This document shows, one piece after another, positions 44,176 to 55,494 of a stretch of DNA of 64,000 nt. The stretch covers positions 148,481,379 through 148,545,378 of the forward strand of contig CP136063.1 of NCBI GenBank assembly GCA_032622095.1, written 5' to 3'. Both the position numbers and the translations under genes were made by a program. The notes under the pieces were generated by a model. The model did no database searches and was not told the origin of the DNA. It was given only the letters and a program-made list of their open reading frames with translations. Within the stretch, counting starts at the first letter, position 1. Each line of letters begins with the position of its first letter. Source of the stretch: Siphonodentalium dalli (lineage: Eukaryota > Mollusca > Scaphopoda > Gadilida > Siphonodentaliidae).

Positions 44176-46019
44176 CAGGTTTGGGGCGATTACATGCCAA
44201 TGTAATCGATTACGATTACAATTACTTTTGATTTACATGATTACGATTACGATTACTGATTACATTTTTGTCAATGTAATCGATTACGATTACAATTACT
44301 TTAGTAAATGTAATCGATTACTTTTTGATTACATCTGATTACAATTGTTAGTTTCCAACCATTTTGATCGCATATGAATAAATAATGAAATAATTCAAAT
44401 TAACATATCAAATTTGATTGAATAAAGACAGCACTGCATAACATGGAAACAAGAAACGACTGAAACAATAGAAAGAAGCAAGCAATAAACATATAAACTT
44501 TTTACATTTACATGTATTGGAAAGGTTTCATCATGAAGTTATGCACCAACTTATTGGGAATACATTATGTTTATGTGTATTTATTTATGTAAAACGGAGA
44601 TGCTAGTGAAGCAATGCATATCCTTTATCCAGATATGGTTGCTACTGGGAAAACCCAATGGCTATCAATAGATCTCACAGTACTGCATAGACCTTATCAC
44701 ATCAGTACATGCGGAGCGATGTGGCAATCAGCCACTCAATTAGCCAGTTTCGATTCCTCACTTCACTAAGTGTCAACTGAGATAATGCCTTTGTTTGCCC
44801 TAAAGGAACGAGGATATATGCTAAAGCAGTGGAACAACATATAAAACCCATCGATATTGAAGGAGGAACTATTTTGCCCGGCGCCAAATCACTTGAGTAA
44901 TCACACAGCAGCATACTGTCTTTCGGGTAATTTCGTTAGACCGACTCGGTCGATATTATTTAACGCAACCCACCCTCCCACCCAATGTTTCCTGCTTCCA
45001 TGTTGGGAGGGGGTACCCCTTGTGCTAACAGTTATGCTTAGTGTGTTTCAGGACTACATATGTGATCGTCGACCAGGATCACATGGCTGGCGCTTGGGTG
45101 GTACCAAAAAAGGGCCTTCACCAAGGACAAGAAAGCTGGAGGTCCATAAACACGTTTCCGACTACCTGTTGCTTTTGTGATTAATAAAGGGTAGTCATTA
45201 AGGCAAAAATGTCTTGTTATTAATAACCATGCGGGATAAATATATTTTAATATATTTTTAATTTTCTTACATGCATTCAAACTAACGCATAATATTTATG
45301 AAAATATCACCAGAAACCATTATAAATTATTTGCATGTTCTGTTAGATTCAATACCCAATACAATGAAGATAACACAAGATTTATTTGATGATCATCCGT
45401 TGTTAATCCTGATGAGGATTAAATGAGGCTTAACTCCATGAGTGCAGTAAATGACAAACCAGCTAATTAGGTCTACTGATGTACATCACACCTGCTTTGT
45501 TCAGTTAATTAGCCCTATTGTACCAGTGTGATTATACAGCCATTGTCTGCAGCAGTCCCAACTCAATTTAATATTTATTGAAGTCGGCTAGCCTATTTAT
45601 TCATATTAGAACATTTCATTGTCTGTATCACAAGTTTATTGCCATTCATGCTGTATTCAACAATTGTGTGTTGTTATCTGTGTCCACTGCCAGAATGTAC
45701 ATACACACTGTAGCACTAATATCAAACATGACAAAATTGTACTAACTTTCTAATATGTTGTTTGTATCTTTGTACACTCCACAGTACCACAGTATGAGAC
45801 TATGAGTATCCAATAGCCATCAATATGGATATTTTAGTAAAAGTAATCAAAAAGTAATCAAAATGTAATCATGATTACAGGTACATTTGAAAGTAATCGA
45901 TTACGATTACGATTACTTGTAATCAAGAAATGTCATGATTACTGATTACAGACGATTACTCCAAATTTTGTAATCGATTACTTTGATTACGATTACTGAT
46001 TACGATTACCCCAACCCTG
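44176..46019. mobile_element. Non-autonomous hAT DNA transposon
   Basis: 1844 bp with terminal inverted repeats CAGGTTTGGGGCGATTAC (left) and CAGGGTTGGGGTAATCG (right end, inverted). A perfect 8-bp target duplication, attccttg (44168-44175 and 46020-46027), flanks it, diagnostic of hAT. Subterminal regions are packed with GTAATCGATTACGATTAC-type repeats on both sides (44190-44350 and 45835-46010). No transposase frame over about 107 codons exists and none shows hAT motifs. It is inserted within the Gypsy pol gene and is therefore younger than it. Confidence 0.95.
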
Positions 46020-46027
46020 ATTCCTTG

Positions 46028-47053
46028 TAATGGAAGGAGAGCATACACCCCTTTTAGGGTAACAAACTGCTACTAAAATGGGGATTCTTCAGATCAACAC
46101 AGTAAGTAGTGTTGATACCAAGTCTAGTATTATTGAAAAACACCCCAACCTTTTCAAAGGTGTGGGTAAATTGAAGAATTTTTTACTAAAATTACACATT
46201 AACAAATCGGTAAAGCCAGTAGCTCAACCTCCACGGAGGATACCATTTGCAATGCGTCAGAAATTAGACAAGAAGCTAGAGGAGCTTCTTGATTTTGATA
46301 TTATTGAACCGATAAGTGGTCCCACACCTTGGGTGTCTCCTCTTGTTGTTATTCCAAAAAAAGGTGGTGAAGATGTACGGGTATGTGTAGATATGCGTCA
46401 GGCTAATACAGCCATAGAAAGAGAGAGACATCCCATGCCTACTGTGGACGAATTGTTGTATAACATGAATGGGGCCAAGGTCATTTCGAAGCTGGATGTC
46501 AAATGGGCTTTTCATCAAGCAGAACTCGCAGAAGAGTCCCGCTATATCACTACATTTGCCTCACCAAAAGGACTCTTTCGGTACAAAAGATTAAATTTTG
46601 GGGTCAATAGTGCATCTGAAATATTTCAGCACTTAATTTCTCAGGTTCTTCAAGGTTGTAAAGGGGTTCAAAACCTGTCTGACGATATTATCTTTTTTGG
46701 AGGTAGCCAATCAGAACATGATAAAAAATTTGGAGAAAGTCCTATGTACTCTAGCGAGTGCTGGCCTAACACTAAACCCACTTAAATGTGAATTTGGTCT
46801 GGACTGTTTGACTTTTATGGGACACAAAATATCAAAACATGGGGTGAGTCCAGATGAATGTAAAGTTAAAGCGATCAAACAAGTCCGCCCGCCACACACA
46901 GCTTCGGAATGTAGAAGTTTCCTGGGCCTAATAAATTATTGTTCAAAATTTATACCTGCTTGTGCAACAGTGTGTGAGCCCCTCCGTAATCTCATAAAAC
47001 AAGGCACTACCTGGCATTGGGGTGAGAAAGAAATCAAGCATTCAATACATTAA
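46028..47053 (+). pseudogene. pol: Gypsy reverse transcriptase
   Basis: Recognisable RT domains are VSPLVVIPKKGGEDVRVCVD (fingers), ISKLDVKWAFHQ (catalytic Asp in LD), GLFRYKRLNFGVNSA, then a variant active site LSDDIIFF near 46676-46700, where family members usually have Y/I/A-x-D-D. A homopolymer-A indel around 46724 shifts the frame. The frame continues at 46697-47053 with LNPLKCEFG...FMGHKIS and FLGLINYCSKFI (RT connection). A further single-base change near 47030 ends that frame early. Confidence 0.92.
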
Positions 47054-47384
47054 AATCTTTATTATCCAATGAGAGTACACTAGCTATTTTGATCCATTGG
47101 CTAAAACAGAATTGATTGTAGATGCAGGACCATGTGGCTTGGCAAGCATATTGGTACAAAAACAAAACTGTGGTACCTTCCAGCCTGTAGCATTTGCGAG
47201 TCGAAGTCTGTCTGATGTTGAAACTAGGTACAACCAGACTGAGAAAGAGGCATTAGCTGCAGTCTGGGGGTGTGAACGGTTTTATTTATACTTAATAGGT
47301 ATAGATTTTGACCTCGTTACGGATCATAAAGCACTTGAAGTCCTTTTTTCCAAAACAGGCAAGCCATGTGGCCGCATTGAGTGA
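47054..47384 (+). pseudogene. pol: Gypsy RNase H
   Basis: Typical Gypsy RNase H: LIVDAGPCGLASILVQ (first catalytic Asp), PVAFASRSLSDVETRYNQTEKEALA (catalytic Glu in EKEAL), and LVTDHKALEVLF (third Asp in TDHKAL). An in-frame TGA at 47382-47384 ends the frame just before the WALRLQ... connection to integrase. Confidence 0.92.
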
Positions 47385-48293
47385 TGGGCGTTACGCCTAC
47401 AAGCATTTAATTATCATGTCAAATTTAGACCAGGAATTGAGAATATTGCGGATAGCCTCTCCCGTCTGTTGCACAAGGGCCATTCATGTGAAAGTATATG
47501 GAAAAACATTGCAGAAGAATATATATGTTTTGTGGCACAGTCTGCTGTTCCCAAATCAATGACAATACCAGAAATAGCGTTGGCTACTGATAGTGACTCT
47601 GCACTCATGGAAGTTAAAGACTTCATCAAAACAAGTAAATGGAACAAAAATTGTAAATATTACTCTGTTCGAAATGAATTGTCTGTTGTTCATGACATTG
47701 TCCTGCGAGGCAATAGAATTGTCATGCCTATGTGTTTGCAATACAAAGTGATTGCACTTGCTCATATTGGTCACCAAGGTATTGTAAGGTGCAAACAGTT
47801 GTTACGCGAAAAGGTCTGGTGGCCTGGAATAGACAACATGGTTCAACAATATATTTCGGAATGCCATGCATGCCAACTGGTTGGCTCAAAGCCAATTCCT
47901 GAGCCGATACTGTCTACACCACTACCAAATGCTCCATGGGAAATGTTGGCAATTGATGTATGTGGACCTTTCCCTCCAGGGGACTATATTATTGTATTGG
48001 TAGATTTATATTCACGATGGCCAGAGATATACATTACCAAATCTGTCACTTCCGATGTTATTATCAACTGGTTGACAAGACTATTTTCTGTTCATGGTTA
48101 TCCCCTAAGTATAATGAGTGATAATGGCTCTGTATTTACGTCATTAACATTCACAAATTTTTGCAAGACAAATGGTATCCAACACCGAAAAGTGAGTCCG
48201 TATTGGCCAGCAGCTAATGGTGAAATTGAGAGACTTAACAAAACTTTACTCAAGGCTATTCGTACGGCCAATGCGGAAGGTAAAGACTCATGA
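47385..48293 (+). pseudogene. pol: Gypsy integrase, zinc-binding and catalytic core
   Basis: Same frame as RNase H, after its stop. An H2C2 zinc finger (HIGHQ...HACQ) is followed by the core with all three acidic residues visible: LAIDVCGPF, MSDNGSVFTS, and ANGEIERLNKTL. The phrases WWPGID and YSRWPEIY are typical of metazoan Gypsy elements. A second in-frame TGA at 48291-48293 separates it from the C-terminal part. Confidence 0.94.
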
Positions 48294-49435
48294 GACTGGA
48301 AGTTGGATATCTATAATTTCCTTCTGGCATATCGGTCCACACCGCATGCCTCAACAGGTGCATCACCTGCTGAATTATTATTCAAGCGCAAGATTAGGAA
48401 TAAAGTGCCAGAATTCACAAGTAAAATGTCCGCAAATAACATGTCAGCGGCGGATATTAAAGTCAGAGAGCGCGATGAGAAAATGAAGGAGAGAAGTAAA
48501 CAGCATGCTGACATTTCTAGAAAGGCACTCATTAGTCCGATTAAAGTTGGTGATTATGTTCTGTTATCCCAAAAGAAGAGTAACAAATTAAGTGTAAAAT
48601 TTGAACCGACCCCTTTCGAAGTAATCGAACGAAATGGGTCAGTTTTACTGCTTAAAGGTACTCAATCCGTAAAGAGGGTCCCCATCTCAACAGATTCCAA
48701 CAACAACAATCCGATCGGAGGGTCCTATATTACTATTTCTTTGGCTTTGGGGGTAAACAATATTTGATTCGAGTCGAGGAACCCATCAAACAAAGCTCAG
48801 AGTCATTAGATATTGATTTTTGAAATTTGTTATAAACTCGAGATGAGTACTGCTAACTGCCGTAATCTGCTCTGGATGTGTTCTCCAAATCTATTCAAAC
48901 AGACAAGGATGGATAACTCTAAAATCAAGTGGTAATTTTAACTCAATTTTGACTGAGTTCTGGGCCAGATAGTATTCCCGATAATGAAAAATAATAGATT
49001 TCTAAAATCGATATCTAACAAATCTGAGCTTTGATGGGTGACTTCCTCGACTCGAATCAAATATTTTTGACCCCCGAAGCCATTGAAATAGTAATTGAGA
49101 GGAGTTTTATCGGGTTGAGTACCTTTAAGAGAGGGGATAAAGTAATTCAACGGAATATAGGTCTTGTGAAGTTTTTCAAAGGGAAAAGTGACAGAAATGT
49201 GGTAATAAATGATTATGAGTGTACATATTTAGACGATGACTATGACATACAAATACCAGGTAACATTGACTTGCACACTCATGTTGAGAAAGTAAATGAA
49301 GACCCACAGGTCAACATTGATGTGTCTAGGCAGTTACCAAGACGTGAAAGGAGAATGCCAGAAAGATTCAGAAATGACTATGTTCTGTATGTCAGGAAAA
49401 TGATTGAAGGTTTTTGTGCGAGTGAAAATCAGTGA
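48294..49435 (+). pseudogene. pol: Gypsy integrase C-terminus and pol tail, split by a MITE
   Basis: Continues in the same frame: FLLAYRSTPHASTGASPAEL, a basic region, then VGDYVLLSQKKSNK...PFEVIE (a GPF/Y-like module). Interrupted at 48652 by the TTAA MITE. After 49128 the same frame resumes with KVIQRN and ends with stop TGA at about 49433-49435. The tail has Arg-rich RRERRMPERFRNDY. No chromodomain is recognised. Confidence 0.85.
48652..49128 (+). mobile_element. TTAA MITE, copy 3, in Gypsy pol
   Basis: 477 bp, ends TTAA-AGGTACTCAATCCG and CGGGTTGAGTACCT-TTAA (one change in the right repeat). Nearly identical in length and sequence to copy 2. It lies within the pol coding frame, so it inserted after the Gypsy element. 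Confidence 0.95.
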
Positions 49436-49539
49436 TTTAATTATGTATTATTATTTCGTAGATTCAGTTTTATTATGTAAAAAAATGTTCGGACTCATAC
49501 TTCATTTGTAGTGGTTTCAATCCTTAAGTAAAGGAGGGA

Positions 49540-49668
49540 TGTCGTGTACGAATAGTGCTATGTACATTGTTGATTAAAAAGGACACTTACTTCCGGTTTG
49601 GAGAATAAAATATTAATCAGAAATGTGCTCCAACTTAATCCATTAATATTCCCAATGAGGATATCACA
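49540..49668 (+). repeat. Gypsy 3' LTR
   Basis: 129 bp, TGTCGTGTACG...GGATATCACA, preceded by polypurine aaggaggga and followed by the attat target duplication. Confidence 0.95.
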
Positions 49669-49739
49669 ATTATAGAGCATGATGTTATGTACTAAATAGG
49701 TACATGTACGTATAGCCAAATGTACATAACACAACTTCT

Positions 49740-51515
49740 CCGGGCTAATGGATTGAATTTTAAAATCCAAGATGACCGCTGGCGGCCATAATTTTTGCCG
49801 AAATTACTCGTTCCCATCTACATATCAACAGCCATGACAATTTTCATAATGATCCAACCAAAGGTACGATCGACTTGAAGCCCGTGTCAAAGGATTTAGT
49901 CACACAAAGTGCAAAATCCAAGATCTCTGCGGGCGGCCATCTTTTATGGCCGACTAACCCTAAAGTGACTCGCTTCCCATCTACATTAATGTTAATATCC
50001 TTGCAAAATTTCATGATGATCCAACCAAAGGTTACGACCTGTAGCCCATGTCAAAGGATTTAGTCATGCAAAGAGTAAAAGCCAAGATGGCGGCCGGGGG
50101 AGGGGGGGGCATGTTTTTGGCCAAATGACCCCAAAACACACACGGACGACGGGTACCAAGCCATGGCAATAGCTCAAACTTTACAACGCAAAGTTGAGCT
50201 TTAAATGGTAAGCTCCCATCTAGAGGTCACCCCAAGGATCCATATGAAGTTTGATGAAGATCGGGTGAGGGATGTGGCCTAGCTAGCTGTAGGGTGTTCC
50301 AAAAAATATTTAGTAATGCAAGGAGTAAAATCCAAGATGGATTCCGGCAGCCATGTTTTTCATTGAAAATCAGAAAAATTGATAAGCTCCCATCTGGAGG
50401 TCACCCCGATGATCCATATGAAGTTTGGTGACGATAGAGTGAGGGATGTGACCTGTGGGGTTTGCTAATGGATGTAAAACTGAAATCCAAGATGGCCGTT
50501 GGCCATCCTTATGAAGTTTGGTGTCGATCGGATGAGAGATGTGACCTGTATTGTGTGCTAAAGAGTAAAATCCAAGACCGCGGCTGTCAGCCATGTTTTT
50601 TAACAGAATGCGGGAATTATTTGTAAGCTCCCATCTAGAGGTCACCCCAAGTATCCATACCAAATATGGTGACGATTGGATGAGGGATGTGGCCTGTATA
50701 GTGTGCCAAAGGATTTGGTGATGCAAAGAATAAAATCCAAGATGGCTGCCGGCGGCCATGTATTTCGGAAAAATTGGTAAGCTCCCATCTAGACCCATAT
50801 GAAGTTTTGTGACGATCGGGTGAGGGTGTGCTAATGGATTCAAAACTAAAATTCAAGATGACCACTAGCGGCCATATTTTACAACCAAATTCGGGGGGAA
50901 ATGGTAATCTCACATCTAAAGGTCACCCCAAAGAACCATATGAAGTTTGGTGACGATCGGATGAGTGATGTGACATGTAGAGTGTGCGAAAGTAAATTGT
51001 TGACGGATGCACGCACATCATCACGGACGACAATTCCACGACAATAGCTCAAACTTTATAAAGTAGAGTTGAGCTAAAAATGGTAAGGTCCCATCTAGAG
51101 GTCACCCTGAAGATCCATATGTAGTTTGGTTACGATCGGATGAGAGACGTGACCTGCTGTGTGCGCTAATATAAAGTGTTTAGTCACACAAAGAGTAAAA
51201 TCGAAGATGGCTGCTGGCTCCCATCTAGAGGTCACCCCGATTATCCATATGAAGTTTGGTGGAGGGATGTGGTCTGTACGGTGTGTTGATTGATTCAAAA
51301 CTGAAATTAAATATGGCCGCTGGCGGCCATGTATTTCAACGAAATTCGGGGGTGGTAAGCTCCCATCTTATCTACAGGTCACCCGAATATCCCTGTGAAG
51401 TTTGGTAACGATCAGATGAGGGATGTGACTGTAGGGTTTGCCAAAGGAAAGTGTTGACGGACACACTCACGCACGCCACACGCACATAAAATAAAGTTGA
51501 GCTAATTACCACTCA
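49740..51515. repeat. Degenerate array of 'aagatggccgc..ggcggccat' repeats
   Basis: About ten imperfect units of 130-200 bp. Each has 'aaaatccaagatggc.gc.ggcggccatgttttt', 'ggtaagctcccatctagagg', 'tcaccccaa.gatccatatga' and 'agtttggtgacgatcggatg'. Segments such as 'gttgacgga...acgg' and 'aaagttgagctaaa' close groups of units (near 50190, 51060 and 51490). The Pro/His-rich open frames on the minus strand follow from the repeat and are not convincing proteins. It resembles non-coding arrays common in mollusc genomes. Confidence 0.82.
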
Positions 51516-52439
51516 CCTGTTGCCAAAAACGAGAGGAACGCCTTTACGATTGACGAATTATTATGTTCTCGCTGCAAATACACTAATCTGTTAGTTTCTC
51601 GGTTCTCTTATACGACATTTGAATTGTTTTCGGCTGGCATGTATCTTTTCTTTGTTATTTGTTCTAATTTCTATTGAAATAGAGGTAACCCAATTAACCC
51701 CAACACAACCGCAACAGTAACAATAACCCAAACCCTTACCATAACCGTATAGTTATCGAACACTGTATATTTACATGTCATATTTATTGGGGCACTCTTG
51801 CATGAATGATCTACCGTTTGACCACATATCCCTCGAAATGAATGGGAAATTCCAGGTATTTACACATAGCGGTTACGTGCAAATTGCTGCAAGGATTAAT
51901 CATCTAACACATAAATGTACTGACCATGCGAACTCGACATGATGGAAACTCGCACGTCTACTTCACCATTTTCTTCAAATAAATGTTTTCTTCAAACAAT
52001 TTTTTTTCTTCAAATATATACAAATATCGGCATAACATTTAATATTAAACTTTTCTAAAAATCCAATACATGCTTCTATATAAACAAACTAAAACTCATA
52101 CCATAGTTCATCAATCTTTCACTAAACAAATGGCGATTTCTCCAAAAGACGCTAGTACTGAGCACTCGAATTAAAATACCCACAATTCACTATTTTTGTG
52201 TGTCGGATACCAAAGTATCATCATTAAATTACATACAATCTGAATAGTGCATGAAATAGCATGCAGAATAATAATCAGGCTAAATTTGTACGTTTTAATT
52301 CACAATTAGTCCATCACCTCGTACGGTATGGCCAGATATGCTGGCCAATATAACCCTGGAAGGGCGTAATAAGGATATCATTTGCACATTGTAATACATG
52401 GTAGCTAAAAATAGCTTAAATTCAATAAATCAGATTGGC
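51516..52439. other. Non-coding interval
   Basis: AT-rich with no recognisable gene, inverted repeat or tandem array. Confidence 0.4.
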
Positions 52440-52700
52440 ATACAGACGAACAAATATCTCTCACAGTGACAAGCCTGTTATCATCAGGAATCCTCAAATC
52501 TGGATAATTCTAAGTCGAAAAGGGCCATAACTCGATCTGCATTTTGGGCTGAGGAACTCTTATACACATATCCGATCGGATAGAAAATGTTTTAGTTATC
52601 GCACGATGCGTGAAGTACATACGGATAGACGCACGACGAGTAGTCAACCCGGACGTAGGCACTATGTGTACCATGCTATGGTATGGGTACACATCAAAAT
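52440..52700 (+). repeat. Dispersed repeat ending 'atggtatgggtacacat', copy 1
   Basis: Contains 'gggccataactcgatctgca', 'tccgatcggatagaaaatgt', 'acgcacgacgagtagtcaac' and a closing palindromic 'atgtgtaccatgctatggta' plus tgggtacacat. The same 3' module closes the array at 59080-60640. Confidence 0.75.
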
Positions 52701-53198
52701 AAATAATATTTTTCTTATATTAATTAATGATAGCTATCCAACAAAGAAATTTCGCGTGCATAAACCATTGTTATGTAAATAAAATTATTACAGTGCTTTA
52801 TAAACAAACATCGCCAACCGCGTAGTATGTGGAGATTACAACTGATGAAATGGAACAGTTAGAAACCTAAAAAAAACGGGAAGGCCACTGGAGTAGACTC
52901 TATTCGAAATGAGTATATCAAATCGACATTCCACAAAATGAAATTTATATATTTAAAAAAAATTTAACATTATTCTCAATTGTGGTATTATCCTCGAGAG
53001 TGAGGCATAGGCCTAATACAACCGATTTACAAAGCTAAGGATTATATGCTGCCAGAAAACTACAGACCTATCACGTTGGTAAGATATATGGCTAAGTTAT
53101 TTACATCTATTATATTCTCAGTAACCGAATCAATATATTTCTAGAACATAATCATCTCTTGTCCGAGAACCAAGCTGGTTTTCGTAACAGTCGTCCAC

Positions 53199-53441
53199 AT
53201 GTTTACCTTGAAGTGCCTTATTGGATTCACTCAGAAAAAAGATACCAGTTTATATTGCGCTTTTACAGATTTATCAAAAGCATACGATAATGTGTGGCGA
53301 GTCGGACTCTGGACCAAACTTTTTGATTTTAGTGTAACAGGAAAAGTGCTAAATGTAATTATGAATATTTATGATGGAGTTAAATCAAAAGTAACCAATA
53401 ATAACCAATTTTCTCCAAGTTTACCTGTGATATCGTTGTGA
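53199..53441 (+). pseudogene. LINE reverse transcriptase palm fragment
   Basis: 80 codons including FTDLSKAYDNVWR, the catalytic-Asp A motif of LINE RTs. Broken at both ends by frameshifts. Confidence 0.8.
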
Positions 53442-53641
53442 GGCAGGGTGCGAATTTATCCCCGATACTTTTTTTCCATCTACTTGAACGACCTTGAACA
53501 CTTTATGACCGAAAAATGGAATCAAAATTTCCGATTTAAGCGAAACTGCAGTGTTCGGGTTAGTTAAGTTATTTTGCCTATACTCTATGCAGACGATACA
53601 GTCTTATTTGCTAAGACACAAAAAAAGGATTACAAAAAGTT

Positions 53642-54040
53642 ATGAATATATATACAAGGTATTATTCTCGTTGGAAGATGAAAATTAATAACGATAAGAG
53701 CGCCGTAGTCATTTTCGGACATAATAGAAAGTACACGAGGACTTTCAAGCTTGATGTTAAAATAATTAAAACGACAAAGGAATACAAATATCTAGGCATA
53801 ATATTCAGCAAATCTGGATTTTTTAACTCTGAAATTAAACGTAGGTGCGAGGAAGCGAAGCGATCAAAGTTTTCCCGCATATGGAAAACGCGAAAATGTA
53901 AATTCAGCCTGTATACTATAGTTGATTTATATGAAAAAACGGTGGTACCAGAGCTCATATATGGATGTGAAATTTGGGGTATACGGGAAATATTGACCAG
54001 ATTGGAAAAACCGAGCTATGGTTTTGGAAGTATATCTTAA
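53642..54040 (+). pseudogene. LINE reverse transcriptase thumb fragment
   Basis: 132 codons with KMKINNDKSAVVIFG (palm D/E region), YKYLGIIFSKSG, and VPELIYGCEIWGI typical of LINE ORF2 after the YADD box. The frame is lost after a likely indel near 54010. Confidence 0.82.
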
Positions 54041-54745
54041 AGTTAAAAAGATCGACACCGATTTAAAGAAGTATTTGAAACTGAGACTTAAATTTGCAAA
54101 CTTAAGACATCATAGGCACAAACTATAATGCGCTTCAGAACGCGTAATCATTACTTGGCGATCGAAACTAAATCATGGAGTAACACCGAAATTCCAATTA
54201 GAGACCGACTATGTACACTTTGTAACGAACACATGGAAGATGAAACCCATACATTACTTGTTTGTCCGGTTCTTTAACATGTACGCGAAAGATTCATAGC
54301 CAAATTATACTATACGTCGCCGAGTGCACATAAGGCATCTTTACTGTTAAAGGTATACTCAATCCGATAAAACTCCTCTCAATTACTATTTCAATGGCTT
54401 CGGGGGTCAAAAATATTTGATTCGAGTCGAGGAAGTCACCAATCAAAGCTCAGATTTGTTAGATATCGATTTTTGAAATCTATTATTTTTCATTATCGGG
54501 AATACTATCTGGCCCATAACTCAGTCAAAATTGCGTTAAAATTACCACTTGATTTTAGAGTTATCCATCCTTGTCTGTTTGAATAGATTTGAATACACAT
54601 CCAGAGCAGATTACGGCAATTATTAGTACTCATCTCGAGTTAATAACAAATTTCAAAAATCAATATCTAATAACTCTGAGCTTTGTTTGATGGGTTCCTC
54701 GACTCGAATCAAATATGTTTTACCCCCAAAGCCAAAGAAATAGTA

Positions 54746-55266
54746 TTATCATGTCACCTGGTTGGATCGACCAATGAGGACGCTCCGTTGGTATAAGCAT
54801 ATCAGGAGACATGGGGTCGTCATCTTTGTAGCCCGTCCCATATGGAATCCATATGGGACGGGCTAGGTTCCCATATGGGGTCGATGTCCGCCATTTTGTT
54901 TTTCATGGAACTCTGCCGCCTCGGGTATATTTTCGGTGTATTTTGGCGCCAAGAAAATGGATAACTGTCGGAAATCAAGTTCTGTTAATTTAAAGACATA
55001 GTACCATATACCAAAACCTGCATGTGATATATTTGAGAAATTCTAAACACTCATAAATTAACTATCAAACTCAAGTTTGTTGTCCTGCTTCTGGTGATTA
55101 GCCATTGACTCAATGCGTTGACGTTCAACGCCCATGACGCGTCACTGTGACGTTGCACAAGTTAATAGCTATAGACAACAAATTTACTTACTGGCAGGTA
55201 ATGAACTTCGTATTTAAGTAATTCAAATTTTCACACGGAAAACATGATATGTGGGTGACATGATAA
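54746..55266. mobile_element. Element with TTATCATGTCACC inverted ends, nested in the MITE
   Basis: 521 bp bounded by 13-bp inverted repeats, TTATCATGTCACC and GGTGACATGATAA. It contains a perfect small palindrome agcccgtcccatatgg/ccatatgggacgggct (about 54829-54863). No coding sequence. The exact boundary with the adjoining hairpin is unclear, and a target duplication was not resolved. Confidence 0.65.
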
Positions 55267-55270
55267 AATC

Positions 55271-55410
55271 GTTACAGGGCTCGTTGTTGCCGGCTACGGT
55301 GACATATGAGGCTCAGCGAGATTAATATCGGGCTCGGCTAGCGCCTCGCCCGATATTAATCTCAATTCGCCTCATATGACACCGTATCCGGCAACAACTC
55401 GCCCTGTAAC
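55271..55410. repeat. 140-bp hairpin (GTTACAGGGC...GCCCTGTAAC)
   Basis: Long imperfect inverted repeat. The left arm 'gttacagggctcgttgttgc', 'acatatgaggc' and 'gagattaatatcgggc' is matched by the complement at right, and the short central loop lies around 'ggctagcgcc'. Probably a separate foldback element next to the TTATCATGTCACC element. Confidence 0.85.
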
Positions 55411-55494
55411 TTATAATATAGGACCCTCTGATCGGATTGTTGTTGTTGGAATCTGTTGAGATGGGGACCCTCTTTACGGATTGAGTACCTTTAA

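Larger units (their letters stand above)
42595..49668 (+). mobile_element. Ty3/Gypsy LTR retrotransposon, inactivated, with two nested insertions
   Basis: Bounded by ~130-bp LTRs (TGTCGTG...TATCACA) that differ by two substitutions and one indel. A 5-bp target duplication, attat, flanks it (42590-42594, 49669-49673). Order is gag, protease, reverse transcriptase, RNase H, integrase, as in Ty3/Gypsy; no env-like frame is seen. A tRNA-primer-binding-like TGGCGACGAGGAG follows the left LTR and a polypurine tract aaggaggga precedes the right LTR. Inactivating changes include a frameshift in the RT, at least two single-base losses before RNase H, in-frame stops before and after the integrase core, a hAT element (44176-46019) and a TTAA MITE (48652-49128). 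Short LTRs and the integrase style suggest a Mag-like lineage, which is tentative. Confidence 0.96.
52840..54346 (+). mobile_element. Decayed LINE reverse transcriptase (second family)
   Basis: Several frames carry successive RT blocks. NGKATGVDSIRNEYIKST (about 52880), PIYKAKDYMLPENYRPITLV (about 53022-53081), LYCAFTDLSKAYDNVWR (53256-53298, palm Asp), QGANLSPILFF (about 53445), YADDTVLFAK (about 53588), then KYLGIIFSKSGFF and VPELIYGCEIWGI. After 54040 the C-terminal zinc cluster LCTLCNEHMEDETHTLLVCP is visible near 54210-54275. Multiple stops and frameshifts make it dead. It differs from the 38.6-kb LINE in sequence and C-terminus. The C-terminal end is interrupted by a TTAA MITE. Confidence 0.85.
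54347..55494 (-). mobile_element. TTAA MITE, copy 4, inverted, with an internal insertion
   Basis: Same family as copies 1-3 but in reverse orientation: it starts TTAA-AGGTATACTCAATCCG (a 2-bp change) and ends CGGATTGAGTACCT-TTAA at 55494. Inserted into the LINE 3' region. The usual interior (ending 'aaagaaatagta' at ~54745 and resuming 'atataggaccctctg' at ~55418) is separated by about 670 bp of other sequence, including an inverted-repeat element and a hairpin. Confidence 0.9.

Noticed and set aside
44857-45180. Possible hAT transposase fragment
   Set aside because: The 107-codon frame has no DDE or hATC dimerisation motif; the element appears non-autonomous.
50370-50843. 157-codon Pro/His-rich minus-strand frame
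   Set aside because: Arises from the non-coding 'aagatggccgc' repeat array; the frame follows the repeat and has no domain.
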